Shown here piece by piece: positions 1 through 11,994 of a DNA stretch of 64,000 nucleotides (positions are counted from its first letter, which is position 1; every line of letters begins with the position of its first letter). The position numbers and the translations under genes were made by a program. The notes under the pieces are model-generated. The model saw only the letters and a list, made by a program, of their open reading frames with translations, was not told where the DNA came from and did not search any database. Origin of the DNA: Chara braunii (taxonomy: Eukaryota > Streptophyta > Charophyceae > Charales > Characeae); assembly GCA_003427395.1 (NCBI GenBank), contig BFEA01000125.1, positions 2,234,725 to 2,298,724 of the forward strand, given 5' to 3'.

Positions 1-124
1 CAGCAGAGGTTTGTTTTTTTGTTAGTTTTTTAGTTTTTTTTTTAGTTTTTTTTTCCCTTTCCCCATTTTGTGGTTGTTGGACAGCAGGATGTGGGCGGGA
101 GGGAACCAGGAAAAGGGGCAGAAA

Positions 125-1297
125 CGAGGCAAACTGCCTCGTGAAGAACTGTAAAAAAAAAAGAAAAAACAAAAACAAAAACGAAATGAACGAGGTTGTT
201 GCCTCAAAGTTAAAAGAGCAGCCTTTTCGGCTGTGTTGGAGCAGAATGGCTCCCACCCCGTTTTCAGGTCGAATATTTGAGGCCGCGAGATTTCGAATAT
301 CGCGGCTCACGATGCGCGTGTGGGGATGGGGTTGTGGGAGTTGGTTGGGAGGAAGTGAGAGGGAAACGTGAGAGTTGCGAGGGGGAGGTCCTACTCCTCC
401 CAACCTGCCAACTGCCTTCCCGTTTTCAGGGGAGGGCAGAGGAAAGTGGGGGAGGACTGTTGCATGCAACTGCATGAACCTGACCCAGAAAATGGTCAGG
501 CACATGCAGTTAGAATTGTTTTAATTTTTTTTTTCTTTTTTGTTTTATTTCTTCTTTATTTTCGTGAGGACACTTGTCCTCACGTGGTGTCACCTATGGT
601 ACAAGCTGCCAGAGGTAACTGTCAGGCTCCCGTTTTTTGAAGGGAGCCTGGAAATTGAAGGGCCACTAAGGAAAAGACTAGGTACAACCTTTTCCACGGT
701 GTATCTGCCATGAAAAAAGGGTCCGGATACATCAAACTGAAAAGGATTGTATCTTTTCAACCCTTTATCGGAAAAATAATAGAAAAGCAGATTTGGAAAT
801 GGCAGGAGTCCAGCTATCTCGCCAGATTCCGAGATAGTTGAAAAAAAAAAAAAAAAAAAAAAAAGGGCAGTTAAAGAAACTGCCCCACACTAAGGTTGTG
901 GTTGTGGTGCGGCCATAGTCAACCCTGGATCCAGGCAGATCAAGGGCTCACAGTGAGCCCGCGATTTTGCCTGGGGGCTGGAGTGACGTCCAACCCTCCT
1001 CAGCCAATATAAAACAGGCAGCTGCCCCCCAGCTGCCACACAATGCACTCGTGCTGCTAGTGTGTGACGAGCACACTTGAGTGCTGCTGGCTGCTGGAGC
1101 TGCTCCCTGAGGGCAACGTGAGGAGGAAGCTGGAGACCTGCAGAGGAGCGCAAGGAGGAGCTGGGCAGCGATAGCCAAGGCAGGGAGCACTCTGGTCCCC
1201 TCCCCTCTGGCTGGTGCTGGTCCCACGAGACAGACCCAGGGACGCTGCTGGACTACGGCAGTGCGGCTAGGTGGAATTTGGGCCTGGGGCCCAAATT
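125..1297. repeat. Cluster of perfect short hairpins in noncoding DNA
   Basis: No gene is recognised here. The stretch holds an unusual density of perfect or near-perfect stem-loops, each with a different stem. Clear cases are 125-141 (7-bp stem, 3-nt loop), 279-308 (9 bp with one bulge), 479-500 (7 bp), 563-584 (9 bp, loop ACTT), 623-650 (9 bp), 814-837 (8 bp), 865-885 (8 bp), 944-960 (7 bp), 1017-1037 (7 bp) and 1275-1297 (10 bp, 3-nt loop). A run of 24 A at 841-864 separates two of them and could be a retroposon tail. The cluster may belong to the same noncoding element family as HPX-1 and HPX-2, because a P block follows at 3.2-3.7 kb on the plus strand. That link is inference. Confidence 0.6.
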
Positions 1298-1329
1298 TTA
1301 CTAATTTTGGCCTGCCATTTTCTCACTGC

Positions 1330-1695
1330 GGTGGGGAAGTGTTGCCGAATTTCTGCGGTGGCGGCACAAAGTTTTACGACGGTGGTGTGGAAGCGCTGCC
1401 GAATTTTTGCGGCGGCGGCACTAAGTTTGACGGCGGTGGTGCGGAAGCGTTGCCGAATTTTTGCGGCAGCGGCACTAAGTTTGACGGCGGTGGTGCGGAA
1501 GCGCTGCCGAATTTTTGCGGCAGCGACACTAGGTTTGACGGCGGTGGTGCGGAAGCGCTGCCAAATTTTTGCAGCGACGACACTAAGTTTAACAGCGGAA
1601 GCGTTGCTGAATTTTTGCGGCAGCGGCACTGAGTTTGACGACGGTGGTACGGAAGCGCTGCCGAATTTTTTCACAACGACGACACAAGATTTACT
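1330..1695. repeat. 54-bp GC-rich minisatellite, about 7 units
   Basis: Units begin with a variant of TGCCGAATTTTTGCGGC and recur at 54-bp spacing (for example 1398, 1452, 1506, 1560). One later unit is shorter, and the ends are diverged. Because 54 is a multiple of three, several frames on both strands stay open across the array. The long ORFs seen here are therefore a by-product of periodicity. No promoter or flanking exon was seen. Confidence 0.85.
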
Positions 1696-1739
1696 ACGGT
1701 AACGACAATATTTTTTTGCATTGAGCGGCAATTGGGCAT

Positions 1740-2360
1740 TGGCACGGTGAAGGTGCCGCTAGAGTGGTGTATTTTGAGGTAACGTGAACTTGACGGCGCA
1801 GTAACGCGGTGGCAGCGGAAGCAATTTCCGGCGACACTTACTGAAAAATAAGTGAGGGGATGATGTGGTAGGTGGTCGCAGCAAGAGAGTGGTGTCGATC
1901 ATTTTGGTGACGACTGGGGACGACTATCTTCTCGTCGAAAAGGGACGTAATTCTATACGGCCTTCTTGAGTGTGCCGTACAACTTCACTCAAGGTCAGAG
2001 ATCAGTGGTCAGTCAGTGAACAACTCAGACTCCCTTCACACCTGTGTGCAGCCACACATTGCTTGACCCTTTTGCTTTGAATATTAAGGAGAAAAGGTTG
2101 AGTGGGATTATGGGCGTCATGCATGAGTGAAAAGGTGGGTCTGACGTGAGTAGTGGGACTTTGCTCGTCTTCTTTTGATTGTGTTGTCTGTGTGTTGTAC
2201 AGGTAGGTAGAAGGGTGCTTGCAGAGGAGATTGATCATGCCTATTTGAGGAAAGGAAAAATGATTATCTTCTTTTTTTTACTTCTCACCTCCCTGAACGT
2301 CAAGAAGGTTTCCTTGTTTTTATGCAGTGTCAGTACTGTAAAAACGAATTCGATTGAAAG
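1740..2360. other. No gene recognised
   Basis: AT/GT-rich sequence without a supported ORF, RNA gene or clear repeat. It contains short imperfect inverted repeats only. Confidence 0.5.
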
Positions 2361-2363
2361 AAA

Positions 2364-3130
2364 GTAGATAAGGTCAAATCGGACTTTGTCCTTTTCCCAA
2401 AGATTGACCCATTCTATCCCGAACGAGTCGGAACGACCTTATCTACCTATACCTATTCAAATGTTTCTTTTTTTTATCACCTCTATCTCTTTTTCGTCTA
2501 AGGTACCCTGAACTTATGAAAAAGAAAATGGAAACAGTTAAAATCTGCATGCGGTGAACACATGCTCATCTTTCAAGGAAGCATCTGGGGCGGGGGTTCG
2601 TTGCTTTAGGAGCCGACCCTGTTATCGACCCAGAGTGGACCGTTCCACGGGGGGGTACTTTGCCGATTCGGTGGAGACAGTCCAACTTCTGAGATCCGAG
2701 TCTTGTGCTCGGGCGAGGAGAAGGAGTACCCAGACCACTTCCTAGAGGGAGAGGCATGCAACACCTCAAACAATGCCCCCGATCAAGAATCATCTACAAA
2801 ACAATCGTCATCCAAGAAGATTAAGACGAGTGTGTGCGTGTTCAATCTTAGGTCGGCGGTAGAACGGAATAAATAACTTTGGTAGCGCATCTCATTAGGT
2901 CAAAACTAAGGCAACCGATTACCTTATCGGTTGTTGCCTCAATGTTATTGTTGGTAGCCAACTTCTTGTTGGCGGTTGTATGAATGTTTTGTGATATTCG
3001 ACCTGAGGTGGTCGGATTGTTTTTGATCTTGTGTTGTTAAATGTATCAAATGATGATTTGAATTCTCCCAGTTATTAATCTGGATTGGATGTATATTCTC
3101 ATGAGTTGTGTTCAACTCTTTTTGGTGTAA
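2364..3130. repeat. Second hairpin cluster
   Basis: A 12-bp perfect inverted repeat pairs 2364-2375 with 2435-2446. Shorter stem-loops follow at roughly 40-60 bp spacing: one with an 8-bp CAACCGAT stem near 2,912, one with stem GCCAAC/GTTGGC near 2,957, one with CGACC/GGTCG near 3,000, and one with GAGTT/AACTC near 3,103. The stems are unrelated in sequence. No ORF is supported. The position directly upstream of a P block matches where hairpin arrays sit in HPX-1 and HPX-2. Confidence 0.55.
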
Positions 3131-3209
3131 TTATGTATGGTTGTTATAAATTTTGTTTGACGATGTGTCTCAGGGACTAGGATAAATAATTGGGTTCATG
3201 CTTGGTTGA

Positions 3210-3666
3210 GACCGCCCTAGTCGACTGGCGTACACTTCGTACTTAGGAGATCAACGCCCTAAGGAACGGACGACGTCCGGGTTCAATAGATGTTTTAATC
3301 GCGTGTACCTATACTACAGCGAGCGAGCAAACGCCCTCGGCTGACCCACCTCTGCAACTGCATGTAAAAGCTTTCGCACATGGGTGGGTAGCTCGGTAGG
3401 GATACTCCCCTTAGGGTGGTGACAGCCCCTTAGGGAAGCAAGCTTATGCCCCGCGGGAACCTGTCATGTCGTAGGGGACCGCGGGATGTACAGTTGGCGC
3501 ACCTGGTTAGAGCGGCGAAGGGACGACGCGACCACGATCTTCTCGGCGGTCCGCGGGATTAATTATGTGTTTTCCCCAAGTTGTCTCCGTGTTTTGTTTT
3601 ATTGTGTAACTCCTGCGTGACATGGCCGGGAGGGCCCTCGCTCGCGCGGGGGCCGATGCGCTCGAC
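3210..3666 (+). repeat. P block copy 1 (structured 3' end of an HPX-like element)
   Basis: The first of five diverged copies of a 280-460 bp block in this window. Conserved features in order are a TATA-like AAAAGCTTTCGC stretch (about 3,367), GTAGCTCGGTAGGGATA, a hairpin with loop around GGTGACA (stems CCCTTAGGG on both sides with one mismatch, about 3,408-3,437), and a terminal hairpin GGCCC/GGGCC (3,633-3,637 with 3,650-3,654). It ends in CGATGCGCTCGACAAC. The related minus-strand copies form the ends of HPX-1 and HPX-2, so this is probably the 3' end of a plus-strand relative whose body lies to the left. Confidence 0.65.
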
Positions 3667-3762
3667 AACGCTACTTTCAACGATAGGATGAGTATAATCA
3701 AATGAACCTACCGCTAGATTATGGAAGCATACACCCCGCTCGTCCGTGAACTTACTAGTTGT

Positions 3763-3815
<53 letters not shown>

Positions 3816-4080
3816 ATTGTGTGTGTGTTTGTGTGTGTGAGTGTGTGTGTGCATCGCACGACCGATCTCAAACTACTTTCATCGAGACGAGGAGCAAAGT
3901 TAAATGAATCTCCGGCTAAAACATGGAAATATACACCTCTGTTTGCGCTTACCCTCTATCTCGCCTTCGCCCGCTCGTCCGCGATTCCGCGGACTTGCCA
4001 GTGTGTGCTTGTGTGTTTGTCGCCACTGTCACGTGACCGACTCATGCGACTTCATCGATAAGATGAGCGAAATCAAACAA
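3667..4080 (+). repeat. Dispersed CTACTTC / CGATnGGATGAG motif
   Basis: Three diverged occurrences (about 3,668, 3,879 and 4,047) of a motif reading roughly CTACTTCnnCGATnGGATGAG. The same motif recurs at 20,950 and as a 69-bp tandem array at 21,628-21,955 inside HPX-1. A (TG)n tract interrupts it at 3,761-3,858. No coding function is seen. Confidence 0.5.
3761..3858. repeat. (TG)n microsatellite
   Basis: Nearly pure TG dinucleotide run with a few substitutions. Confidence 0.95.
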
Positions 4081-4236
4081 CTCTACAACTACAACGCATT
4101 AGTCTACACTATTACGTGCGTGCGTGCATCTGTGTGTGAGTGCGCATGTATCTGTGTACGTGTGTAATTGTGTTTGTTTGTAAGTGCGCATGTATCTGTG
4201 TACGTGCGTATGTGTAGTAGGTGAGGTTGAACGCTC

Positions 4237-4239
<3 letters not shown>

Positions 4240-4281
<42 letters not shown>

Positions 4282-4313
4282 CACATCTAGATGTGTATAA
4301 GAGACAGACGCTC

Positions 4314-4386
<73 letters not shown>
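4240..4386. repeat. (TG)n microsatellite split by adapter sequence
   Basis: Two TG runs (4,240-4,277 and 4,316-4,386) flank the adapter. The word ACGCTCGGGTGTG occurs before the first run (4,232) and again right after the adapter (4,308). The same locus has therefore been read twice and joined. Confidence 0.9.
4278..4307. other. Nextera mate-pair junction adapter (assembly artefact)
   Basis: Positions 4289-4307 are exactly the 19-bp Tn5/Nextera mosaic end AGATGTGTATAAGAGACAG. The 11 bp before it (4278-4288, TATACACATCT) are the inner part of its reverse complement. Back-to-back mosaic ends are the known circularisation junction of Nextera mate-pair libraries. This is library sequence left in the assembly, not a transposon. 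Confidence 0.95.
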
Positions 4387-4394
<8 letters not shown>

Positions 4395-4550
4395 GGTGAG
4401 AGAGGGTAGGTAAACATCATAAAGAAACGCGAGGACGTGAGAAAAGGTCGCGCAGGGATATGGTAACTACCGCGGCACGAGGGGGAATAACATCGCGAGA
4501 GAGAGGAGATCGTGGAAAGGTAGAGAAAGGAGAAGGAGGAAAGAGAAAGT

Positions 4551-4626
4551 ATGGAGGAAGAAGAAGAAGACGAAGAAGAAAAAAGAGAGGAAGAAGAAGA
4601 AGAAGAAGAAGAAGAAGAAGAAGAAG
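4551..4626. repeat. (GAA)n microsatellite
   Basis: Imperfect GAA/AAG triplet run. It yields poly-Glu or poly-Ser ORFs with no other coding evidence. Confidence 0.9.
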
Positions 4627-5073
4627 CAGTGAAAGGAGCGGGCAACCATAATCGAACTGCGTTGTTGTGTCTTGGATGGGGCGCATTGAGGTTTTTGGGT
4701 GCATGTGGCATCTGTGAGTTGGGGATCGAGGTTGTGAGTGATAAGAGAGACATACCTGGTGCTTGAGGCAAACGACATTGGTCGAGATCTGCTCGTATTT
4801 CGGGAAGTTGTTGACGTTATCAGCGGCATTGTAGATAGGCTAGATAGGATCTGCCATTTTTAGTCAGGGCACCGAGCGCCAGATAAGATGTCGACATTGG
4901 TTCTTTGTTGCTGACGATGAGACTATTCGAACATTGACACTTATGAGCTTTACTGTGCTCTTATTTGGTGGAACTCGTGATGAAATTCTACTTTGGTTCA
5001 AGGTCACGACTATCTGGTCTCATGTGTATGATGCTGCTTGGTTTCTTAAGTTCGATATCACTTATTTTCCTTA

Positions 5074-5107
5074 CATTATTATTATTATTATTTTTTTTTT
5101 ATTATTG

Positions 5108-5155
<48 letters not shown>
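5074..5155. repeat. (ATT)n microsatellite
   Basis: ATT/TTA triplet repeat interrupted by one T-run. Confidence 0.9.
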
Positions 5156-5156
<1 letters not shown>

Positions 5157-5159
5157 GTT

Positions 5160-6300
5160 GTTTGAATTGGTTATGTGCGTGAGAAGAAGTAAGTATAGTG
5201 AGGAGAAGACATTTACGAGAAAAGAAGTGCATATGGAAAAAGGAACCGGAGGAGGAAACTATGGAATCGTTGAAGCTACTTGTGTTTGCACTCGAGTCTG
5301 GTCTGCCCTGTTTTTCTTTTATTGCTAGTTTACTTTTGTATAAATCAGGTCGCTATGACAACCGAGTGCACTAGGAGTGAGCAAGGTTTTGTGATCAAGG
5401 AGCACTGCACATGTTGCTTACCATAACTGAGGGTGGAGACCTGCGGGATGTGTGATGCCTACGCCGATGGCATCGTGAGGATGGGCCAGTAGCCCGCCCG
5501 ACTTATTGGAGTGCACACTCGTGCCTATCGTATCCTGCCAGTTATGGTCTCAGTATGCTGAGCATAGTGACGTGTTGCGGTTCCTCTGCGTTTAGATTGT
5601 GGGTTATGGAAGCTATCGTCTTCACGGGTTTCGCCTGTTGTGGACTCTGTTGACAGCCAACAACAACAACGCAGAAGAAAAAGAAGAAGAAGAAAACATG
5701 TGGGAAAGAAAGAGAGAAGAAAGGTTAAGTGAAAGAGACAGCCAAGCAGAGAAGGACAAACGAACATAAACACTGTGAAAAAAAAAAACACAGAGACACA
5801 CAAACAAACATATACTCAGTGAAACACACACATGCGTCGTGGAACACACACAGACAAAAATATCGTGAGACACACAGTGCACTGTGGCACACACAACAAA
5901 ACACACAGAAAGGGACACATACAGAGAGAGAGAGAGAGAGAGGCAGAGAACGCGAGGTAGAGAGAAAGAGGAGACTAGATACGTACCTGGTACATAAAGA
6001 GAGACCGGCTATGGTATTAACGTCATGTACATTGATCTCCAAAGAGTAAGTGAGCGTGCTGCGTGGATGCGGCGGCAGTAGGATAGGCGTGTAGGCTAGG
6101 CGCCAGGGAGAGACGAGTGACATTGGATACTCCATTAATGTGGCCTGAAGGTTTAAATATTGGCTCACGGGTTCATTGTAATGCTCCTATTTTGGATGGA
6201 ACCTTGATACATTTCAACTCTCCACTAGTTACATGACTATCTGGACTTCTGCATGATTGATTGTGACTTAGACTTCTCTGTATCACATTCACTCATATTC
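5160..6300. other. Noncoding stretch with small hairpins, no gene recognised
   Basis: No supported ORF. Short stem-loops occur, such as GATGCC/GGCATC near 5,455 and CTCAG/CTGAG near 5,549. A CA-rich tract lies at 5,790-5,910 and a short (GA)n at 5,922-5,941. Confidence 0.5.
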
Positions 6301-6304
6301 CTTG

Positions 6305-6308
6305 TATT

Positions 6309-6374
<66 letters not shown>

Positions 6375-6416
6375 TATTTTTATATTATTATTATTATTAA
6401 TTTTTTTATTATTATT
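6305..6416. repeat. (ATT)n microsatellite
   Basis: About 100 bp of ATT repeats. The poly-Leu ORF across it is low complexity. Confidence 0.9.
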
Positions 6417-6419
6417 GCC

Positions 6420-7965
6420 ATCATTTGTTGACCTATACGGTCCATACTGGTAATTCTCATCTGATTGCTAGCACAATCAAATATGTGTAAGTGACCCGTT
6501 CCTAGCTAGAGTCATGGTCGGCTTCGTGCACGCTGGCTTAGAGCAAGTCCTAGTGCACGAAGGGTTATCTAAGCAAGAGGTCATGAAAGATGAAATGAAA
6601 AGACAGAGAGAAGAAAAGAAGGAAGGAAACAGAAAAGAGAGATGAACAAGGAGATAAGGAAAAATGGATGAGGAGAATGAGAAAAAGAATACGAAATAAG
6701 AAGACAAACAAAGTCAATTCTCATTCCCATCCTATACACCCTTGTTTTTACTCACCCTCTGTTGCTTTCTAGATCGATTGATGTATGTATGTAGGACGGG
6801 TGATAGGATAAGGCTCCAGGGTGAGGAACATCCTATTACTCGTCTCTACGTGTATATACACCTTAGATAGTTAGGTTGACAGACTAGAAGTGGGGTACTC
6901 CTGTGCAGGTCATCCCATGGTCTGTCTAAGTCTTAACCAGTTAGACTAAAAGAAGTGGTGGGATACTCATGTCTGAGTTATCCTACTGCTTGAGTAAGTA
7001 TGAGGTGAAGGTTTCTGTCGGAGTCTTTTTACTTCATACTTATATTTGATCGGACTATAGTATAATCCACCGATAGAGTTGAAGTTCACATCGCTGAACT
7101 TTGTGTAGGGCGGTAGTGAGGGAAGTGTTGAGATCTTGTGACATGTGTGTTTTTGCAGGTCATTTTTATCAAGGGGGCTCGTTATGAGTCTATACAAGAC
7201 TGCATGTTATTACCTTATAGTAACAGGTTGGTTCTCCAACTCAACCCTCACTCACCTTCTACACCCACACTTTGCATCAACCTTTGCACTAAATGGCATT
7301 TCTGATTCTTATGTTATTGTATAAAAGGGTCTGAATTGGTCAAAAGAGGTCCTTGAATGACTGAGTCGAAATAGGAATGTCTGGCAGAGGGATTTTGAAG
7401 CACAAGTGTAATGTGTGTGTAAGTGAATGAATGGTTAACTCTGTTAGGATTGCAAAATATTTTTGTTTTGTTTGCAGGTCAGTAAGACGACCAACCACGT
7501 GCTATTCACTCAACTCGCATTGCTTATGCTTACATGAGCCTCGACTCAGACATTTCGTCGACTTTTAACCTTTGTACATTTGATTTGGGTTTCCGACTTT
7601 TACCCTTTGATGTTGAATAGATGAGGACAATTGGCAAAGGCGAAAGAGCCTTATTCATATCATTTTGCTTTGAAAGGTCATGAACCTATCTTTTATTTCT
7701 TATGCATATTTGACAAGTCATGAGCCTATTTTTTTTTTTTTTTATGTTTGCTTGAAAGGTCAAGGGTCTATTTGATTGTTTCTCTTTCAAAAGTCAAAAC
7801 TCCGTTCATTCTTATGTTTGCCTCTGTTTGTGTAAAAATGTAAAAGACATCTCCTTGTCTTTCAATCTCAACCTTTGAACTGTATTCTTCATGTATGTAT
7901 TGATGTGGGAAAACTTACATAGCTTATATAATTGGTCAAGTATAAGTAAGTCATAGTAATGTATG
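6420..7965. other. Noncoding, hairpin-bearing stretch
   Basis: No gene recognised. Imperfect inverted repeats include GACAGAC/GTCTGTC (about 6,879-6,929) and AAGTTC/GAACTT (about 7,081-7,100). The phrase 'AAGGTCATGAACCTAT' recurs in variants near 7,675, 7,715 and 7,757. It could be the body of an HPX-like element ending in the P blocks at 8.0-8.7 kb, but I could not align it convincingly. Confidence 0.4.
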
Positions 7966-7969
7966 CGCG

Positions 7970-8255
7970 AGAGATCGTTAATCTAGTCGACCTGAATAGT
8001 AAGTTTGTCCGGGAGATCAGCGCCCCGATGCCCGGCACGTAAACAGGTCAGTCTTAGGCGTTTAACCACGTGTATACCTATGCTACGGCGATCGAGAAAA
8101 CGCCCTCGGTCGACCTACCTCTACAAAGGCATATAAAAGCTTTTGCATGTGGGCCGGTAGCTCAGCAGGGATACGCCTACCAGAGGGTGGTGACAACCCC
8201 TTGGGTAGAGGTGAGTTGTACCTTGCGACGTCCCGACCTGCCTTGTGGTTTCACG
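7970..8255 (+). repeat. P block copy 2 (partial)
   Basis: Diverged copy with TATAAAAGCTTTTGC near 8,133, GGTAGCTCAGCAGGGATA near 8,155, and a hairpin whose loop GGTGACAAC is conserved but whose stem (TACCAGAGGG with CCCCTTGGGTA) differs from the other copies. It lacks the terminal CTCGACAA end and runs directly into copy 3. Confidence 0.6.
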
Positions 8256-8728
8256 ATTGGTTGAGACCGTTCTAGTCGAAGGGCGTCCTATTCGTACTTT
8301 GGACATCAGCGCCCTAAGAAACGGAGGACGCTCGGGTCCACTTGACGTTAACCAACTGTATCTATACTAATGCGAACGAGCAAACATCATCGAATGATCT
8401 ACCTCTGTGATTGCATTTAAAAGTTTTCGCAAGTGGGCTAGTAGTTCGGTAGGGATAGCCCCTAAGGGTGGTGACAATCCCTTAGGGAAGGCAAGTTATA
8501 CTCCGCGGGAACCTATCTTGTGGTAGGGGACCGTGGGAAGTACAGTTGGCGTACCCTGCTAGAGCGGCGAAGGGACGATGCGACCACGCCCTTCTCGGTG
8601 GTTCAAGAGGTTATTTTGCATTTTTTCTAAGTTGTCTCGATTTTGCTTTGTTTTAACTCATGCGTGACATGGCCGGGAGGGCTCTCCCCTTTGCGAAAAA
8701 GGCGGGAGCCGATGCTCTCGACAATGTC
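8256..8728 (+). repeat. P block copy 3
   Basis: Complete copy. The GGTGACAA-loop hairpin has a perfect 9-bp stem (8460-8468 with 8479-8487). The terminal hairpin is GGCTC/GAGCC (8680-8684 with 8706-8710), followed by CGATGCTCTCGACAA at the end. Compared with copy 1 the terminal stem changed on both sides (GGCCC/GGGCC to GGCTC/GAGCC), which is compensatory. Confidence 0.65.
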
Positions 8729-8729
8729 A

Positions 8730-10645
8730 TTCATTTTGACCACGTATTTAATTGCAATTAGATACATTTAGAAAAATCGTAGTCTGAACGTGCTTGTATT
8801 AATATACACGTGACCTTCTATGACAAGATCTCGGAGTAGTCAAAATGTTGTTTTATTTTTCAACGTTTTTTTTTTCTTTTCTCTGACTGTATTTTTTTCT
8901 TTTTCTATCAAGGGTCCTTTATGACTGATTAGGACCAGATGCATTTGAAATCTAAGTAGGTTGAGAGCTCTGCTCGATAGCCATAAACCGACTTATGCCA
9001 AAACTATAAAAGATCTCAGACTGATGACAAACAAGTTAGTTTTGATTGCTTTCATCCATTGAATTATTGTTGGATCAAAATATCTGTAACCTGCATTGAC
9101 TCGGAGAAGACGAAGAAGTTACGACGGAATAAAAAGAACACACAAGACATATCCTACTTTCTCTTAACGAGATTGGAGGGGAAAGAGTGTTAGGTAGAGG
9201 TTCTCACCGTGGTGATCTTGACTATTTTGACTATGTGACTGAGAAAAGTGTTGAGGAAGAGAGTGAAAAGGTAGCGCTAAAAGGAAGGTAAGGAGCAAGA
9301 GGGAAAAAAACGAGCTCGACGTAAGAGTTACTCACATGTTTCTCAGAGAGAACGAGCGAGGAAAACATCGATATTGGGGTTTTACCCCTATGCGAGTTAT
9401 ATGGTAGGATTGAGAAGAGTTTAGAGAAACAAGGGTCAAGGTAGCGCGAAGATGAGAACAACAAGACAACAGAGATGAGGAAGGAGGTTGCAACTGACTT
9501 ACATCTATGTATCTCATCGCAAGCACATTAGGATTCAAATACTTAATCCAATTTTTATTGTTCATAAGGTCGGTAACAGATAAGTAGCCTATTTTCTTGT
9601 GTTTTATAATTTTGTTTTTTTTTTAACTTCATTATTTTTCACCTTTGGTTAATTGACTCGTTAGTATCACTTTCTAAGCTTACTATTTGTTGGATCTGCC
9701 TCGCAATTCTTGCAAGATTTGTTTTTGTTTTCTCTCTAGCCTACCCACCAGATGTTTTGAAAGTCGGGTGATTCACTTTATATTGACAAATTTTATATCG
9801 GAGAAGGAGAACGTGAGGGAGAGGGAAAACGAGGAGGGCAGAAGAGTGACACCGATAGAGGGTGGAAAGGAAGAGGAAGAATGAAATAAAGTGCTTAGGA
9901 ATCACATTTGTGGTTGATGTTCATAGGTTTGCCCTCCTGATAAGTCGATAAAACTCATACAAAGTTGCTTGTCACAACCCCTGGTGTGTTGACCTCTTTT
10001 ACTTTTTGTCCGAGTGCAGTAGGCTCGAGTTGGGTCGAAGTCGTGTCATCTTGGGTGTTATTGTTCTTGTGAGTTTGTCATCGGAAGAACAGTAGAAGAT
10101 AATAGAAAAGAGGGAGGAGTTGGGAGTGAAGATACTTACCTATTTTCAGTGAGACTGCGTTATGAAAGTAAATTATGACCGATCCAAACTCATGGGATCT
10201 AGATATTGCAAGGATTGTCAGAGTGAGAGTTTTTTCGTGATTTTATGGGTGGTGGTGCATAATTGTTTTTTAGTTAGGTACTTCGTTGTTGTTGAGATAA
10301 CTATTCTCGTAGTTTTTGGTCCTCGATAATCTGACGGTAATATTACAGTCAAATACTTCACAAAACTTTACCTAATTTGGTTTAAATTGTAATCAAGTTC
10401 ATGAGGCCCGGGGATATTAGTCCATCTCGGCACACTAATGGTTAATAGGTGGGGTAACTTTCGGTGAAATTTTCATAAAAACTGCCGTTTTTTTAATTTT
10501 TTTTTTAATAGGTGATATGTATATACTTTAGGATATATTTGTATTCAATTTCGACTTCTTTGGAACATTAACAAAAAAGTTGGCAAAAACACTAAATCAA
10601 AAAAATATTTTTGGCCAACTTCAAATAGGACTTTATAGTGTTGTT

Positions 10646-10681
<36 letters not shown>

Positions 10682-11990
10682 GTTTGTATTATGAGCTTGC
10701 ATTGTTCGTTCGTGAAATTTTCAACGACACTGCTTGCGAAGATGTAGCTAAAAACCCCAAATTTTTGTTTTCCATTAACCATCTTTTTCTCAACGCTATA
10801 AGAAAGCTAAGGGGCGAAGTGAAGAGAGTCGGAAACATGTGAAAAACAATGAAGGCAGAAGGATACTTACTTGTTGCAAGATGGCGGGTGTTCCAATGAA
10901 ATCGACTATTCTAATAATACAGTGAATAAGCTACTCAAAGCGTCGTAAACATGAGAGGTGGAAGGAAAAATGACAACCAGGAAGAGGGACTCGGAGGCTA
11001 TTGGTATAGGATATGAATACTTACATGCATGTACATGTCATATATGACCTAGTAGCATGTTTTTGTGATTGTGTCATGTCGTTCATAGGTTGTGGAAGAT
11101 TGCTCTTCCTGTCAAGTTGCAACATACTTCAGAGAGCATTATGCTTCGAGTTACGACCTACTTCAAGTTCTAGTGTACTTCAAAGTTGGTTACACCTCGA
11201 GGTACGATGATTACTTTGAGTTGTTTCCTATTTTGCAATATGCACTAGGTTGTTTTGATCTCGAGCTTGTTGTGAACAGTAATTTTGAGTTTGGTTTAGG
11301 TTGTGACCTCGATATTTGTTATAGGATGTGACCTCTAGTTTCGTTGTAGGTTGTGACTTCGGCTTATTAAGCACTGTAACTCGAAGCGTTGTTTAGTATG
11401 CTGCAATCATCCAAAACTTAAGTCAATTGTCGTGATAACTGTTACTCATGCCTCGAAGTTGTTTTGTGTGGTTACCTCTTGTTACGAGGTGTTTGTTGCC
11501 ACTAGCCAACAACAAAGTATTTGGTAAGACTTTGCGATGACATTCAACGGAGAGTCGTTATAATCTGCTTCGACCATCGGTCGATAACTTATTACTGACT
11601 TCGGCTGAAGTGCTGCCAACTTCACCCGAATAGAACATCCGATCGTTATAGCTATATATGCCACAACTTTCGGTCAATATGCAATAATAATCGTAGGACG
11701 TTATATTCGGGTGAAGACGATAACATGGTTATCAAGTATACGGAGTTACAATGAGCGGTTGGAAGTCACGTTCACTGGTTAGGGTCGTTGATCACTACTT
11801 TCTGAGATATTTATTCTCACGTCAAGATTTGGTTGTTATGAATTGTTGGCAACCTCCTCTTTCTTTTAAGCATCTACAAGTATATCTTACCCTTCTTCCT
11901 TCCACTTACTCTTTTAAAAAACGTTTTCGAGTAACGGATAGTTAGCAATATCCTATCATGACCAAGTTGTGATTGGTTGACGTCAATTTA
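8730..11990. other. AT-rich noncoding region, no gene recognised
   Basis: No ORF with a recognisable domain. There is a 28-nt T run near 10,651-10,678. Diverged repeats of 'GGTTGTGACCTCGA' occur at about 11,190-11,360, and recurrent 'GATACTTAC'-type words at 9,326-11,030. The origin is not determined. Confidence 0.45.
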
Positions 11991-11994
11991 GTGG

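Noticed and set aside
1261-1731. Overlapping ORFs on both strands (up to 154 codons)
   Set aside because: They follow the 54-bp tandem repeat, whose period is a multiple of three, so several frames stay open. No other coding sign.
4112-4771. 219-codon ORF with Thr-His and Ser runs
   Set aside because: Translation of microsatellites and of the adapter sequence.
8150-8230. tRNA-like A box (TAGCTCAGCAGG) in P block copy 2
   Set aside because: No B box, no cloverleaf, and the other P block copies do not keep the A-box consensus. It is part of the P block hairpin region.
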